Shown here piece by piece: positions 24,980-33,819 of a stretch of 41,866 nucleotides of DNA. The stretch spans positions 1 through 41,866 of the forward strand of contig CACHCA010000008.1 in assembly GCA_902578265.1 (NCBI GenBank). Reading direction: 5' to 3'. Every line of letters starts with the position of its first letter. The first letter of the stretch is position 1. Position numbers and translations under genes: made by a program. The notes beneath the pieces were generated by a model that ran no database searches, had not been told where the DNA came from, and saw nothing but the letters and a program-made list of their open reading frames with translations. This stretch comes from an uncultured Pelagibacteraceae bacterium. GTDB lineage: Bacteria; Pseudomonadota; Alphaproteobacteria; Pelagibacterales; Pelagibacteraceae.

Positions 24980-26092
24980 TCAATTGAACAATCCTAAGTC
25001 TTTAAGGTCGTTAAAAGTTGTGAAAAACATCAAAGATACTAATAAAAATATTCCGATTCGAAAAAAACCTTCTTGCGTTTTTTGCGATAACGGCCGACCT
25101 AAAATTTTTTCAAAGGCATAAAACATTAAATGTCCACCATCAAGCATTGGGATTGGAAACAAATTAACTAAACCAAGACTAATTGAAATGTATGCCATCA
25201 TACTGATAAATGCCAAAACACCAAATTCTGCAACCTGGCCTGAAATTTTTGCTATTCTTATTGGTCCTCCAAGCTGAGAAGTATCAGCTTTACCAAAAAT
25301 CATTGCACCGATATATTTTAAGGAGGAAATTCCTACAAAATAAACCTCATGAGCAGCATGGTATATAGCTTGTGCAGGTCCTAATTTAACATGATTAATT
25401 TCATTATTAAAGGCGCCTAATTTTATACCAACTATTCTTTTGTTAAGTTTATTACCTAAAGTATCTTCACCTAAAACAATATTAGGTTTTACTTTTAAGA
25501 TTAGCTCATCATATGAACGTTTCACTTTAAAATCTATAATTTCATCGGTGGACATAGTAATGAATTTAGAAACATCCATAATACTTTCGACTTTGTTGCC
25601 ATCAATTTCTAAAATAACATCGTTTTGTTTTAATCCTCCAGCCATAGCAGGGCTATCTTTCTGAACTTCATTGATGACGGCTGGTGTAAAATCTTTACCA
25701 ACAAAAGTATAAATTGAGAAGAAAATTACTAGAGCTAATAAAAAGTTTGCTAAAGGGCCACCAAAAACAATTAAACTTCTTTGATATAGAGGTTTAAGAG
25801 TAAATAATTTTTTTTGGTCCTCTTCACTATATTTTTCTAAAATTTCTTTATGATCCGCTTGAGAATATACATTTCTATCTCCAAAAAATTTTACGTATCC
25901 TCCTAGAGGAATCCAGCATATTTTCCACCTTGTACCAGATTTATCATTCCAACCAAAAAGTTCCTTACCAAATCCTATAGAAAAATCAGTGACTCCCACC
26001 CCAAATTTTTTAGCAAAGTAATAATGACCATATTCATGAATAAAGACGACAATTAAAATTAGAATAATAAAAGGTAAAATATAACTTAGCAT
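24980..26092 (-). CDS. rseP: RIP metalloprotease RseP (site-2 protease)
   Basis: 370 residues of membrane protease family M50. The zinc motif HEYGH is at about residues 19-23 in the first membrane helix, and the second metal ligand is in NLFPIPMLDGGHL. A single PDZ domain is seen around VINEVQKDSPAMAGGLKQNDVI (E. coli RseP has two). It cuts membrane-bound regulators such as anti-sigma factors. It is the last gene of the minus-strand run that starts at tesA, 7 bp after the GATase gene, away from the dxr/bamA neighbours usual in other Proteobacteria. Confidence 0.93.
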   Translation of the reverse strand: MLSYILPFIILILIVVFIHEYGHYYFAKKFGVGVTDFSIGFGKELFGWNDKSGTRWKICWIPLGGYVKFFGDRNVYSQADHKEILEKYSEEDQKKLFTLKPLYQRSLIVFGGPLANFLLALVIFFSIYTFVGKDFTPAVINEVQKDSPAMAGGLKQNDVILEIDGNKVESIMDVSKFITMSTDEIIDFKVKRSYDELILKVKPNIVLGEDTLGNKLNKRIVGIKLGAFNNEINHVKLGPAQAIYHAAHEVYFVGISSLKYIGAMIFGKADTSQLGGPIRIAKISGQVAEFGVLAFISMMAYISISLGLVNLFPIPMLDGGHLMFYAFEKILGRPLSQKTQEGFFRIGIFLLVSLMFFTTFNDLKDLGLFN

Positions 26093-26099
26093 TTTTAAT

Positions 26100-26888
26100 T
26101 CAACTTATACTATCCATCCAATTCTTTAACTCAATCATTCTTTGAGACTTATTTGACACAGCAATTTCTTTTTTTATAAATAATATGTGATTTTTAATTT
26201 CTTCCTCATCTCTAAATACTTTTCTTGTTTGAATCAATCTTTCCTTCCTAAACTCAATTAAACTTATCATTTTCTCATAAGTAATTTCAGGATGATACTG
26301 TAACCCGTAAATTTTCGATTTTCCAACTGTGAAATATGAACTTTGTACTTTATTAATTTTATTTGATGCTAAACAAATTCCGTTTGTTGGTAATTTTACT
26401 ACTTCATCGAAATTAAACGCTGGAGAATTAAAATTATTATTCTTATTCCTATAAATAGAATTATTTAATCCTTCATTATTAATTATAATCTCATTTGCTA
26501 TTCCTATATGAGATTTTTCTGCTTTTTTTACCTCTCCTCCAGCAGCAGTTACTGCAACTTGCATTCCCCAACAAATCGCTAAAATATTTTTAACTTGTTT
26601 TTGGCATTCTCTCATAAATTCAATTTGTCTTTTTATCTCTGGTGTATTGTTATAGATGTTCAAACTACTTCCACCCCAAATTAATCCATCATATTTTGGA
26701 AGTTTATTTTTAACCTCATCTAAATTTTGATCCGAGGATGGATTAATAACATCAAAATGATAATTATTATTAAATACATTAAGACTATCTTTCAAACTCT
26801 CGGTATGTGTTTGAATACCTACTTTTAAAAAATTTTGATTTTCCTCTTTTAAATTTCCCTCAACTATTAAAATATTAAGATTTTTCAT
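26100..26888 (-). CDS. Class I glutamine amidotransferase domain protein
   Basis: 262 residues with a class I GATase domain. The nucleophile is in LAICWGMQVAVTAAGGEV, the His-Glu dyad in GLQYHPEITYEKM, and the oxyanion region in GLIWGGSSLNIYN. Such stand-alone proteins include GMP synthase-like amidotransferases and uncharacterised peptidase-like enzymes. Its synthetase partner is not visible. It follows the iron-ADH gene immediately (the two share a boundary at 26888/26889), and precedes rseP by 7 bp. Confidence 0.85.
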   Translation of the reverse strand: MKNLNILIVEGNLKEENQNFLKVGIQTHTESLKDSLNVFNNNYHFDVINPSSDQNLDEVKNKLPKYDGLIWGGSSLNIYNNTPEIKRQIEFMRECQKQVKNILAICWGMQVAVTAAGGEVKKAEKSHIGIANEIIINNEGLNNSIYRNKNNNFNSPAFNFDEVVKLPTNGICLASNKINKVQSSYFTVGKSKIYGLQYHPEITYEKMISLIEFRKERLIQTRKVFRDEEEIKNHILFIKKEIAVSNKSQRMIELKNWMDSIS

Positions 26889-28052
26889 TTAAAACAAATT
26901 ACCAGACATGCTGTGTTGATACATTATTTTCATGTCTTCAATGCTCAATTTTTTTGGATTACCATTCGTTGATGGATCCTCTAAAGCCATTTTTGATAAA
27001 CGATCAATTTGTAAATCTTTTTCATTTATGACACTTGATAATTTATGAGGTATTTCAAATTTTTCTCTTAAATCTAAAATCCATTTTAAAAAACCGTCAA
27101 AAGATTTATCTTTTAATTCAAGATATTCTGAGATCTTTGCAACTTTACTCTCAATCACATCTCTGTTGAAAGTTAAAACATACGGCATGAAAATTGCGTT
27201 TGAAAGACCATGATGAAGGTTATTTAGAGCATTTACTGGATGGCTCAAAGAATGAATTGCACCTAGGCCTTTTTGGAATGCGGTTGAACCCATACTTGCA
27301 GCAGTAAGCATGTTCATTCTGGCCTCAAGGTTAGATCCATTTTTATATGCCTCTGGTAACCATTTAAAAATTAATTTCATACCTTCTAAAGCTATTCCAT
27401 CAGCCATTGGATGATAACCTGGGGCACAAAATGCCTCTAGATTATGAGCTAATGCATCCATGCCTGTTGCGGCTGTCATTTTTTTTGGTAAATCTTTTGT
27501 TAAAACTGGATCTAAAATGACTATGGACGGTAAAAATTTTGGATGAAATATAATTTTTTTAATTCCTAGATCTTCATTTAAAATAACAGATGCTCTCCCC
27601 GTTTCGGAACCTGTTCCAGCTGTAGTGGGTACTGCTATAATAGGAGCAACCTTATTTGAGTCAGCTTTAGTCCAATTATCACCAACATCCTCAAAGTCCC
27701 ACAATGATAAAGTTTGACCTATCATGAATGCAATTGCTTTCCCCACATCAAGACCACTTCCACCACCAAAAGCAATCACACCATCACAATTTTTTTCTTT
27801 ATAATGTTTTACTCCATCACTTACATTTTTACCTGTTGGATTACCAATCACATCATAAAATATTTCAGGGGACAAATTATTACTTTTTAAATTTGACAAA
27901 GCATCTTTAACAATAGCTGAATGTCCGAGACCTTTATCAGTCACTAATAAAGGTTTTTTAATATTTAAGTTTTTACAGGCTAAACTTAAATCTTTAATTC
28001 TATTTTCACCTACCCAGATGGACGTAGGATAATTCCAATTAAACTTTTTCAT
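26889..28052 (-). CDS. Iron-containing alcohol dehydrogenase
   Basis: 387 residues of the group III (Fe) ADH family. The nucleotide loop is in IAFGGGSGLDVGKAIAF, PTTAGTGSETGRASVI follows, and the metal site is in GMDALAHNLEAF plus the HSLSHPVNALNNLHHG stretch. Such enzymes reduce or oxidise aldehydes, alcohols or hydroxy-acids with NAD(P). The actual substrate is open. It is flanked by the GATase and the metallohydrolase in one operon, with a 6-bp gap upstream. Confidence 0.9.
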   Translation of the reverse strand: MKKFNWNYPTSIWVGENRIKDLSLACKNLNIKKPLLVTDKGLGHSAIVKDALSNLKSNNLSPEIFYDVIGNPTGKNVSDGVKHYKEKNCDGVIAFGGGSGLDVGKAIAFMIGQTLSLWDFEDVGDNWTKADSNKVAPIIAVPTTAGTGSETGRASVILNEDLGIKKIIFHPKFLPSIVILDPVLTKDLPKKMTAATGMDALAHNLEAFCAPGYHPMADGIALEGMKLIFKWLPEAYKNGSNLEARMNMLTAASMGSTAFQKGLGAIHSLSHPVNALNNLHHGLSNAIFMPYVLTFNRDVIESKVAKISEYLELKDKSFDGFLKWILDLREKFEIPHKLSSVINEKDLQIDRLSKMALEDPSTNGNPKKLSIEDMKIMYQHSMSGNLF

Positions 28053-28058
28053 AAATTT

Positions 28059-29060
28059 TTAGTTAATAATATCTGATATTTTTGAAATTTGACCAATCTT
28101 AAAAATAAGTGCATCCTCTTTATTAAATCCATAATTCTCAGCATTATCTTTAAATCTTATTGGTGGTTCCATAATTGGCTCCAAGGATAATACAAAAGTT
28201 CCCCAGTGCATACCTAGTACCTTTTTACTTTTCAAATCTCTTCCAATTTTGAGAGCCTCTTCTGGATTGGTATGATAAATAGATTTATCTTTGTAGGGCA
28301 TAATTGGATAAAAATTATATGCGCCAATGTTGATTATGGTTAAATCAATTGGTCCATATTTATTTCCTAAATCTTTATAAATATTTCCATATCCTGTATC
28401 GCAGGCAAATAATATTTTTTTTCCATTATATTCAATTAAAAAACTTCCCCACAAAGTTTTGTTGGTATCTGTTAAACTTCTTTTTGACCAATGAACAGCT
28501 GGAAGAAAAGTAATTTTTAAATTTTTATTGATTTTTATTTCATCATACCAGTCCATTTCATTAATATCTCGATATCCATTCGTCCTAAAGTATTTACCAA
28601 GTTTAAGTGGTGTTAAAACTTTTGTATCTTTATATGGAAATCTCCTGATGGTCATCATATCTTGATGATCGTAATGATTGTGTGTAAGTAGAAATAAGTC
28701 TATTTTTGGTATTTCGCTTAATTTCAAAGCAGGATCAGTAAATCTTTTTGGACCAAATATTAATGGACCTGCATTTTTAGAAAAAACTGGATCTGTAATA
28801 ATAGTAGTATCTCCTAATTTTATTATAAAAGTAGCATGACCAATCCAAGCAATATAATCACCATTTTTATATCTTTTTAAATCACTCAAAACTTGATCTT
28901 TTGCAAGAACATGATCTTCATTAATTGTCATATCTAGTTTCTTTTTTTCTTTATTAAAGATTTTAAAAGACCATTTCAAATTAGGATCTCTTTTGGGTGA
29001 GCCGTCTGGATTTCTAAATGATCCATCAGAAAGATGGTGATATGGTTTTTTTTCTATCAT
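28059..29060 (-). CDS. NAPE-PLD-like metallo-beta-lactamase-fold hydrolase
   Basis: 333 residues of the metallo-beta-lactamase fold. Motif I/II regions are IAWIGHATFIIKLGDTTIITDP and LLTHNHYDHQDM, later metal ligands fall in LPAVHWSKRSL, CDTGYG and LGMHWGTF. This order fits the N-acyl-phosphatidylethanolamine phospholipase D (NAPE-PLD)-like or UlaG-like group. Substrate not known; possibly a phospholipid or lactone. It is 9 bp after tesA and 6 bp before the iron-ADH gene. Confidence 0.9.
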   Translation of the reverse strand: MIEKKPYHHLSDGSFRNPDGSPKRDPNLKWSFKIFNKEKKKLDMTINEDHVLAKDQVLSDLKRYKNGDYIAWIGHATFIIKLGDTTIITDPVFSKNAGPLIFGPKRFTDPALKLSEIPKIDLFLLTHNHYDHQDMMTIRRFPYKDTKVLTPLKLGKYFRTNGYRDINEMDWYDEIKINKNLKITFLPAVHWSKRSLTDTNKTLWGSFLIEYNGKKILFACDTGYGNIYKDLGNKYGPIDLTIINIGAYNFYPIMPYKDKSIYHTNPEEALKIGRDLKSKKVLGMHWGTFVLSLEPIMEPPIRFKDNAENYGFNKEDALIFKIGQISKISDIIN

Positions 29061-29069
29061 TTACAAATT

Positions 29070-29678
29070 TTATAATTTTTTTAAAATTAACTTTTCCAAT
29101 TTTTTACTAATAATTATTATTCCTTTGTGATTTGGGTGTATACCGTCGCTTAAATTAAATTCTGACTTCGCAGCCACACCATCAAGCAAAAAAGGAATAA
29201 GTTCTAATTTATATTGTTTTGATAAATCTGAAAAAATCTTATCAAATTTTTTTTTATATTTAGGTCCGTATGAGTTAGGGGCAATCATTCCAGCTAAAAT
29301 GATATCAATGTTTTTTTTTTGTGAAATTTGAATTATTTTTTCTAAATTATTTTTAGTTTCATTGGGTTCAATACCTCTTAACATGTCATTAGCACCTAAG
29401 CCTAAAATCATTAAATCTATTCCAGGCTCTGATAAAGTCCATTCTGCTCTATTTAGTCCTCCAGATGAAGTACTGCCTGACACACTTCCATTAATTACCT
29501 CTATATTGTGACCTTTAGATTTTAAGCTTTCTTGCAAAACGAATGATAAATGGTACTCATTTGGTAAGCCATAACCTGCCATTATACTGTCCCCAAACAA
29601 TACAATTTTTTCAATTGCATACGAGTTTATGGTCAGTAGACAGAGAACAATTATTTTAATAATAAAACTTTTATACAT
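29070..29678 (-). CDS. tesA: SGNH-family esterase / lysophospholipase (TesA-like)
   Basis: 202 residues from the ATG at 29678. It has a signal peptide ([21 protein letters not shown]), then block I VLFGDSIMAGYGLP with the catalytic Ser, block III LGANDMLRGI and block V DGIHPNHKG with the Asp/His. It hydrolyses esters in the periplasm. A longer frame is open to 29771, but the signal peptide decides the start at 29678. That ATG overlaps, on the opposite strand, the ATG of the ABC transporter at 29677, as CATG. This tesA-ybbA-ybbP arrangement is also known in E. coli, where the genes are divergent. Confidence 0.9.
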   Translation of the reverse strand: MYKSFIIKIIVLCLLTINSYAIEKIVLFGDSIMAGYGLPNEYHLSFVLQESLKSKGHNIEVINGSVSGSTSSGGLNRAEWTLSEPGIDLMILGLGANDMLRGIEPNETKNNLEKIIQISQKKNIDIILAGMIAPNSYGPKYKKKFDKIFSDLSKQYKLELIPFLLDGVAAKSEFNLSDGIHPNHKGIIIISKKLEKLILKKL

Positions 29679-30342
29679 GAGTATTCTTCTTAATTTAAAA
29701 AAAGTAAATCTTAAATATAAAACTGGCAAGGATAATATAAGTGTATTAAATGATATTAACTTAATTACCAAAAAAAAAGAAACTGTTTCAATAGTAGGTG
29801 AAAGTGGCTCAGGAAAAACAAGCCTAATTATGCTGGTTGGAGGTTTAGAGCGTGCAACATCAGGTAAAATATTTTTTCAAGATCAGGAGATAACTAAATT
29901 GAATGATGACCAAGTATCAAAGATTAGAAAGAAAAGTATTGGTATAATTTTTCAGTCTTTTTATTTAATTCCTAATTATACAGCCGTTGAAAATGTTGCT
30001 CTAACTCTTGAACTTAATAAATTTAAAAATCCTGAAAGAAATGCAAAAGAATTATTGGACAGATTTGGTCTAAAACATCGACTAAATAATTTACCAAGTC
30101 AATTATCGGGAGGTGAACAACAGCGCGTAGCCATTGCAAGGGCAATTGCAATGAAACCTGAATTAATTTTAGCTGATGAGCCAACGGGAAATTTAGATTC
30201 AGAAAATTCTTTAATGATCTCTAAGATATTATTTAATTATGTCAGAGAAGAGGGTTCGTCATTAATAATAGTTACTCATGACACAAAGCTTGCAAATAAA
30301 ACAGACAGAAAAATTAAAATTAAAGATGGAAAAATTAATTAA
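29677..30342 (+). CDS. ybbA: ABC transporter ATP-binding protein YbbA/LolD type
   Basis: 221 residues from the ATG at 29677 (frame is open upstream to 29629 but that would extend 16 residues into the tesA signal-peptide region). Walker [13 protein letters not shown]-loop FQSFYLIP, signature [14 protein letters not shown] and Walker [13 protein letters not shown] are all present, as is the His of the H-loop IIVTHDTK. It pairs with the YbbP permease next to it and is of the MacB/LolD class. It is divergent from tesA with overlapping start codons. Confidence 0.9.
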   Translation: MSILLNLKKVNLKYKTGKDNISVLNDINLITKKKETVSIVGESGSGKTSLIMLVGGLERATSGKIFFQDQEITKLNDDQVSKIRKKSIGIIFQSFYLIPNYTAVENVALTLELNKFKNPERNAKELLDRFGLKHRLNNLPSQLSGGEQQRVAIARAIAMKPELILADEPTGNLDSENSLMISKILFNYVREEGSSLIIVTHDTKLANKTDRKIKIKDGKIN

Positions 30343-32863
30343 TTTATCTGAATTTAATATGATATTTAAATACGCTTTAAGAGACTTGAGAAGGAATTAT
30401 AAAAAAATTTCAAGTATTATTGTAACACTATTTATTAGTCTTTTTGTATTAAGTGCAATTTTTACTATCGAGGACAGTTTAAAAAAAGAATTAAATAATA
30501 ATGCTAGAGCATTGCTAGGAGGGGATTTTGAAATTGATTATAATCGTAATAAAGGAAATTTAAAATTAATAGATAAGGTCGAAGAATTCGCAACTGTCTC
30601 CCGGATGATTGAGTTTAGTACAATGCTCTCAACAACCAATCGTGAAGAAAATAAATCTTTATTTACTAGAATAAAAACAGTCGATAAAAAATATCCTCTT
30701 TACGGTGAGATTGATTATGAGCCTCCGGGAGCTTTTGAACGGATGCACAATGAACCAAAAACAATTTTGATAAATGAAAGTTTGTCAAAAACTCTTGGAA
30801 TTAAGATTAATGAAATTGTAATAATTCAGGATCAAGAATTTAAAGTCATTGGTAAGATAAAGTCTGTTCCTGATGTTAGTGGGTTTGTGGCTTTTGGTGA
30901 TTGGGCTTTAGCAAGCGAAAAAACTTTGAATATTTTGAAATTAAATGGAATTGGTAGTTTTTTAAATTATGAGTACAAAGTAAAATTTAACCAAAATAAA
31001 AATTCGGATATTTTTGAAAAAAAAATTGAAAAAATTTTTAAAGACGATCAAAAAGTTAAGCTTAGATATCCTGATAACTCCGCCAGTGGATTGAAGCGAA
31101 TTATAAATAATTTTTCACAATTTTTGTCACTCGTATCAATTAGTGCAATGTTAATTGCTGGAATTGGAATTTCTAATACTTTTTTATCTTTCATTAACCA
31201 AAACAATATGTCTATAGCAGTAAGAAAGGCTGTTGGTTTTTATTCCGGAAATATTAAAAAACTCTATTATCTTCAGTTAGTCATATTATTGTTCATCATA
31301 AGCATTTGTGCATATGTCACTAGTTTCTTAACTGTTCCTATTACAAATAAATATTTATCTGATAATATTGGATTAAATATTTATCCTTCAATTTCTTATA
31401 TTAACTTTATCAAAATATTTTTGATAGGTTTATTAGTATTAATTATTTTTTCTATTCCAACTATCAGCTCCATTGACCAAGTTAAAGCTTCAAATTTATT
31501 TAGAAATGTATTTCAAAATTTACAATTTTATTATTCAAAAAAATTAGCTATTTTAAGCATTTTTTTTCTATCAATCCTAATCTTATTATTCACTTTTCAA
31601 TCTGAAAATCCAAGCTATAGCTTGGGTTATTTTGGAGCGTTTTTTATTTGTTTAATTGTGTTTTTTTTACTTTCAAAATTTATAATTTTTTCACTTAAAA
31701 AATTGAAAGTAAACTTAGGTATCTCTTTAAAATTATCCATAAAAAATATAACTCAAACAAAAAGTATTACACCTATTACAATTATGTCTTTAGGTTTAGG
31801 TGTTACTTTACTATTAACTTTAGCTCTAGTTGGAACAAACTTTCAAAGAGAAATAGCAAAATCAATTCCTGATATTGCTCCAGATTATTTCTTTGTTGGA
31901 ATTCAAAATGGAGATAGAGAGAAATTTGAGAAAAAAATTTTGTTAATGGATCCTGATGCAAATATTGAAATCGTACCAATGGTTTCTTCAGGCATTATCA
32001 AAATTAACGGTATAAATCCAAATACGTATATTAATAGTGATAATGATAGTTACTGGGTCATTGAAAGTGAAAGGAGATCATCGTGGTCAAAAAACGTGCC
32101 TGAGGACAATCTAATTGTAAAAGGTCAGTGGTGGGATTTATCTAAACCTAATAAACTTCAAATATCATTAGATGCAAAAGTAGCAAAAGATTTCAATATT
32201 AATTTGGGCGATATATTCACTTTAAACATTTATGGCAGAGAAGTAGACGGTGAAGTAATTAATTTTAGAAAGGTTGATTACAGAGATCTTAACATAAATT
32301 TTGCAATGCTATTTAATCCCGAGTTTGCAATGAAAATTCCACATGAATACTTGGCAACTACAAAGTTTAAAAATTTAGACAAATTTAGTGAGATAGAAAT
32401 GCTTAAAGTTTTTCCAAGTTTATCAATGATAAAAATTGCAGATTATTTGAATAAAGTATCATCTATTTTAAACAAAGTTTTTATAGCTGTTATATTAATT
32501 TCAGCAGTAACAATCGTTATTGGTTTAATAGTGATTTCAAGTGCGATAATTGTACAAGGAAAAATGAAAGAATATCAAAATTTAATTTTTAAAATTTTAG
32601 GATTTTCAAAAAAAGAGATTGTTTTTTCATCGTTAATTGAATTTTTAATCATTTTTAAATCAGTAATATTACTTGCAGTATTTTTTTCAGTTTTTGGCTC
32701 AAAATTTATTATTGAAAATATATTTAGGTTAACATGGCAATTTGATTTTAAAGTTTTAATATACCTTTGTATTACTATTGGATTAACTACTTTAATTTTA
32801 ATTTTATTAACTAATTTAAAATATTTAAATCCTAAAGTTTACCCTCTTATAAGAAACCAATAA
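30326..32863 (+). CDS. ybbP: ABC transporter permease YbbP (FtsX-like)
   Basis: 845 residues from ATG 30326 (alternatives: 30278, or 30359 starting MIFKYALRDLRRNYK). A first membrane segment (about residues 28-50) precedes a large outer domain (about 55-270). A cluster of segments follows near residues 265-290, 315-345, 370-395, 405-440, 440-465 and 490-510, then a second outer domain and three C-terminal segments, as in the FtsX-type duplicated permeases. Paired with YbbA it is predicted to act on lipids or lipoproteins in the envelope with the TesA esterase. It overlaps the ybbA 3' end by 17 bp. Confidence 0.85.
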   Translation: MEKLINLSEFNMIFKYALRDLRRNYKKISSIIVTLFISLFVLSAIFTIEDSLKKELNNNARALLGGDFEIDYNRNKGNLKLIDKVEEFATVSRMIEFSTMLSTTNREENKSLFTRIKTVDKKYPLYGEIDYEPPGAFERMHNEPKTILINESLSKTLGIKINEIVIIQDQEFKVIGKIKSVPDVSGFVAFGDWALASEKTLNILKLNGIGSFLNYEYKVKFNQNKNSDIFEKKIEKIFKDDQKVKLRYPDNSASGLKRIINNFSQFLSLVSISAMLIAGIGISNTFLSFINQNNMSIAVRKAVGFYSGNIKKLYYLQLVILLFIISICAYVTSFLTVPITNKYLSDNIGLNIYPSISYINFIKIFLIGLLVLIIFSIPTISSIDQVKASNLFRNVFQNLQFYYSKKLAILSIFFLSILILLFTFQSENPSYSLGYFGAFFICLIVFFLLSKFIIFSLKKLKVNLGISLKLSIKNITQTKSITPITIMSLGLGVTLLLTLALVGTNFQREIAKSIPDIAPDYFFVGIQNGDREKFEKKILLMDPDANIEIVPMVSSGIIKINGINPNTYINSDNDSYWVIESERRSSWSKNVPEDNLIVKGQWWDLSKPNKLQISLDAKVAKDFNINLGDIFTLNIYGREVDGEVINFRKVDYRDLNINFAMLFNPEFAMKIPHEYLATTKFKNLDKFSEIEMLKVFPSLSMIKIADYLNKVSSILNKVFIAVILISAVTIVIGLIVISSAIIVQGKMKEYQNLIFKILGFSKKEIVFSSLIEFLIIFKSVILLAVFFSVFGSKFIIENIFRLTWQFDFKVLIYLCITIGLTTLILILLTNLKYLNPKVYPLIRNQ

Positions 32864-32928
32864 TCAAATCACCTAAAATAAAGTTAAAAATATAAATTTT
32901 TTTATTTAACCGTAAATTAAATAACTTT

Positions 32929-33627
32929 TTATTTTTTTATGATTTCGTACTCAAAATTTTGAGTAGTTTCATTGACTTGTAAAAGTTTCGCACCATTTTT
33001 GCTATGAAATTTTGTAGCCATTTCAGTTAGAGGAGAGAGCGTGACTAATCTATTTAAATGGTTAGATTTTTTAATCTTTTTAAAAACTTCATTAACAATT
33101 AATTTACCACCACCTTTTTTTTTAGACCAAACTGTATAAGCAATAGCAATCTGACCAACATTTTGACCTCTGTGAGTGCTTTGTAGATGGGCATCTTGGC
33201 TAAATTTATCCAGCTCCTCTACATTTGTTGGTACTTTATTTGTAAAAGCGAAGCACATTACAGCATGAATTTCTTTTTTGTATTTTACACCGTATATTTT
33301 TCTGCCGTGACTTCTTCTGAAAGTCACACTTAATTCTGGTCTAACTGGATCTTCAGAAACATTACATTCTTTAAGTTCAACTAATTCAGCACCTTTAACC
33401 CAGCCAAAAAAGTCATCGATGTTTTTACTAATTATTTGTTTATTTTTTCGAATTCTAGCTTTAATTCTAGGTTTAAATTTTTTGGTATTTTTAGAGGTTT
33501 TTTTTTCAAGATATTTAGCAGTTAATTGATCCTTTACATTTTTGATTATGTTGCCACTTTTTAGATTATTGCTGTCCAAATATTTGGATGCTAATTTTTC
33601 TTTTACATTTTTAAATATTTCTTTCAT
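32929..33627 (-). CDS. Unidentified protein with N-terminal repeat and GNAT-like C-terminal part
   Basis: 232 residues. The N-terminus carries two copies of a helical motif, IFKNVKEKLASKYLDSNN and IIKNVKDQLTAKYLEKKT, followed by a strongly basic linker. The C-terminal part (about residues 75-232) has GAELVELKE, a KIYGVKYKKEIHAVMCFAF strand and HLNRLVTLSPLTEMATKFHS-x-NGA, which resembles the acetyltransferase (GNAT) end. It has no recognised family name. It is on the same strand as the 54-aa microprotein and regulator, but 25 bp after the former. Confidence 0.68.
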   Translation of the reverse strand: MKEIFKNVKEKLASKYLDSNNLKSGNIIKNVKDQLTAKYLEKKTSKNTKKFKPRIKARIRKNKQIISKNIDDFFGWVKGAELVELKECNVSEDPVRPELSVTFRRSHGRKIYGVKYKKEIHAVMCFAFTNKVPTNVEELDKFSQDAHLQSTHRGQNVGQIAIAYTVWSKKKGGGKLIVNEVFKKIKKSNHLNRLVTLSPLTEMATKFHSKNGAKLLQVNETTQNFEYEIIKK

Positions 33628-33651
33628 ATTTAATCTTTCATTAGCAACTAA

Positions 33652-33816
33652 TTAAAAATACAATAAAGTAAAAATTACCCCTAAAATTATTACTGTAATC
33701 GTAGCAACAATGTAATTTATCTTAATATTAAATTTTTTATAAATTGTTTCATTTATCTTATCCCAGAAAAGAACTAACAAAAATATAGCAATAGCAGGTA
33801 TGATAAATTTAATCAT
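33652..33816 (-). CDS. 54-aa membrane microprotein
   Basis: An ATG (complement of 33814-33816) opens 54 codons ending at 33652-33654. The product begins MIKFIIPAIAIFLLVLFWDK and has a second hydrophobic segment (about residues 34-54) after NETIYKKFNIKIN. Two transmembrane helices joined by a charged loop are likely. It starts 3 bp after the regulator's stop and so is probably cotranscribed. No family recognised. Confidence 0.6.
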   Translation of the reverse strand: MIKFIIPAIAIFLLVLFWDKINETIYKKFNIKINYIVATITVIILGVIFTLLYF

Positions 33817-33819
33817 CGA

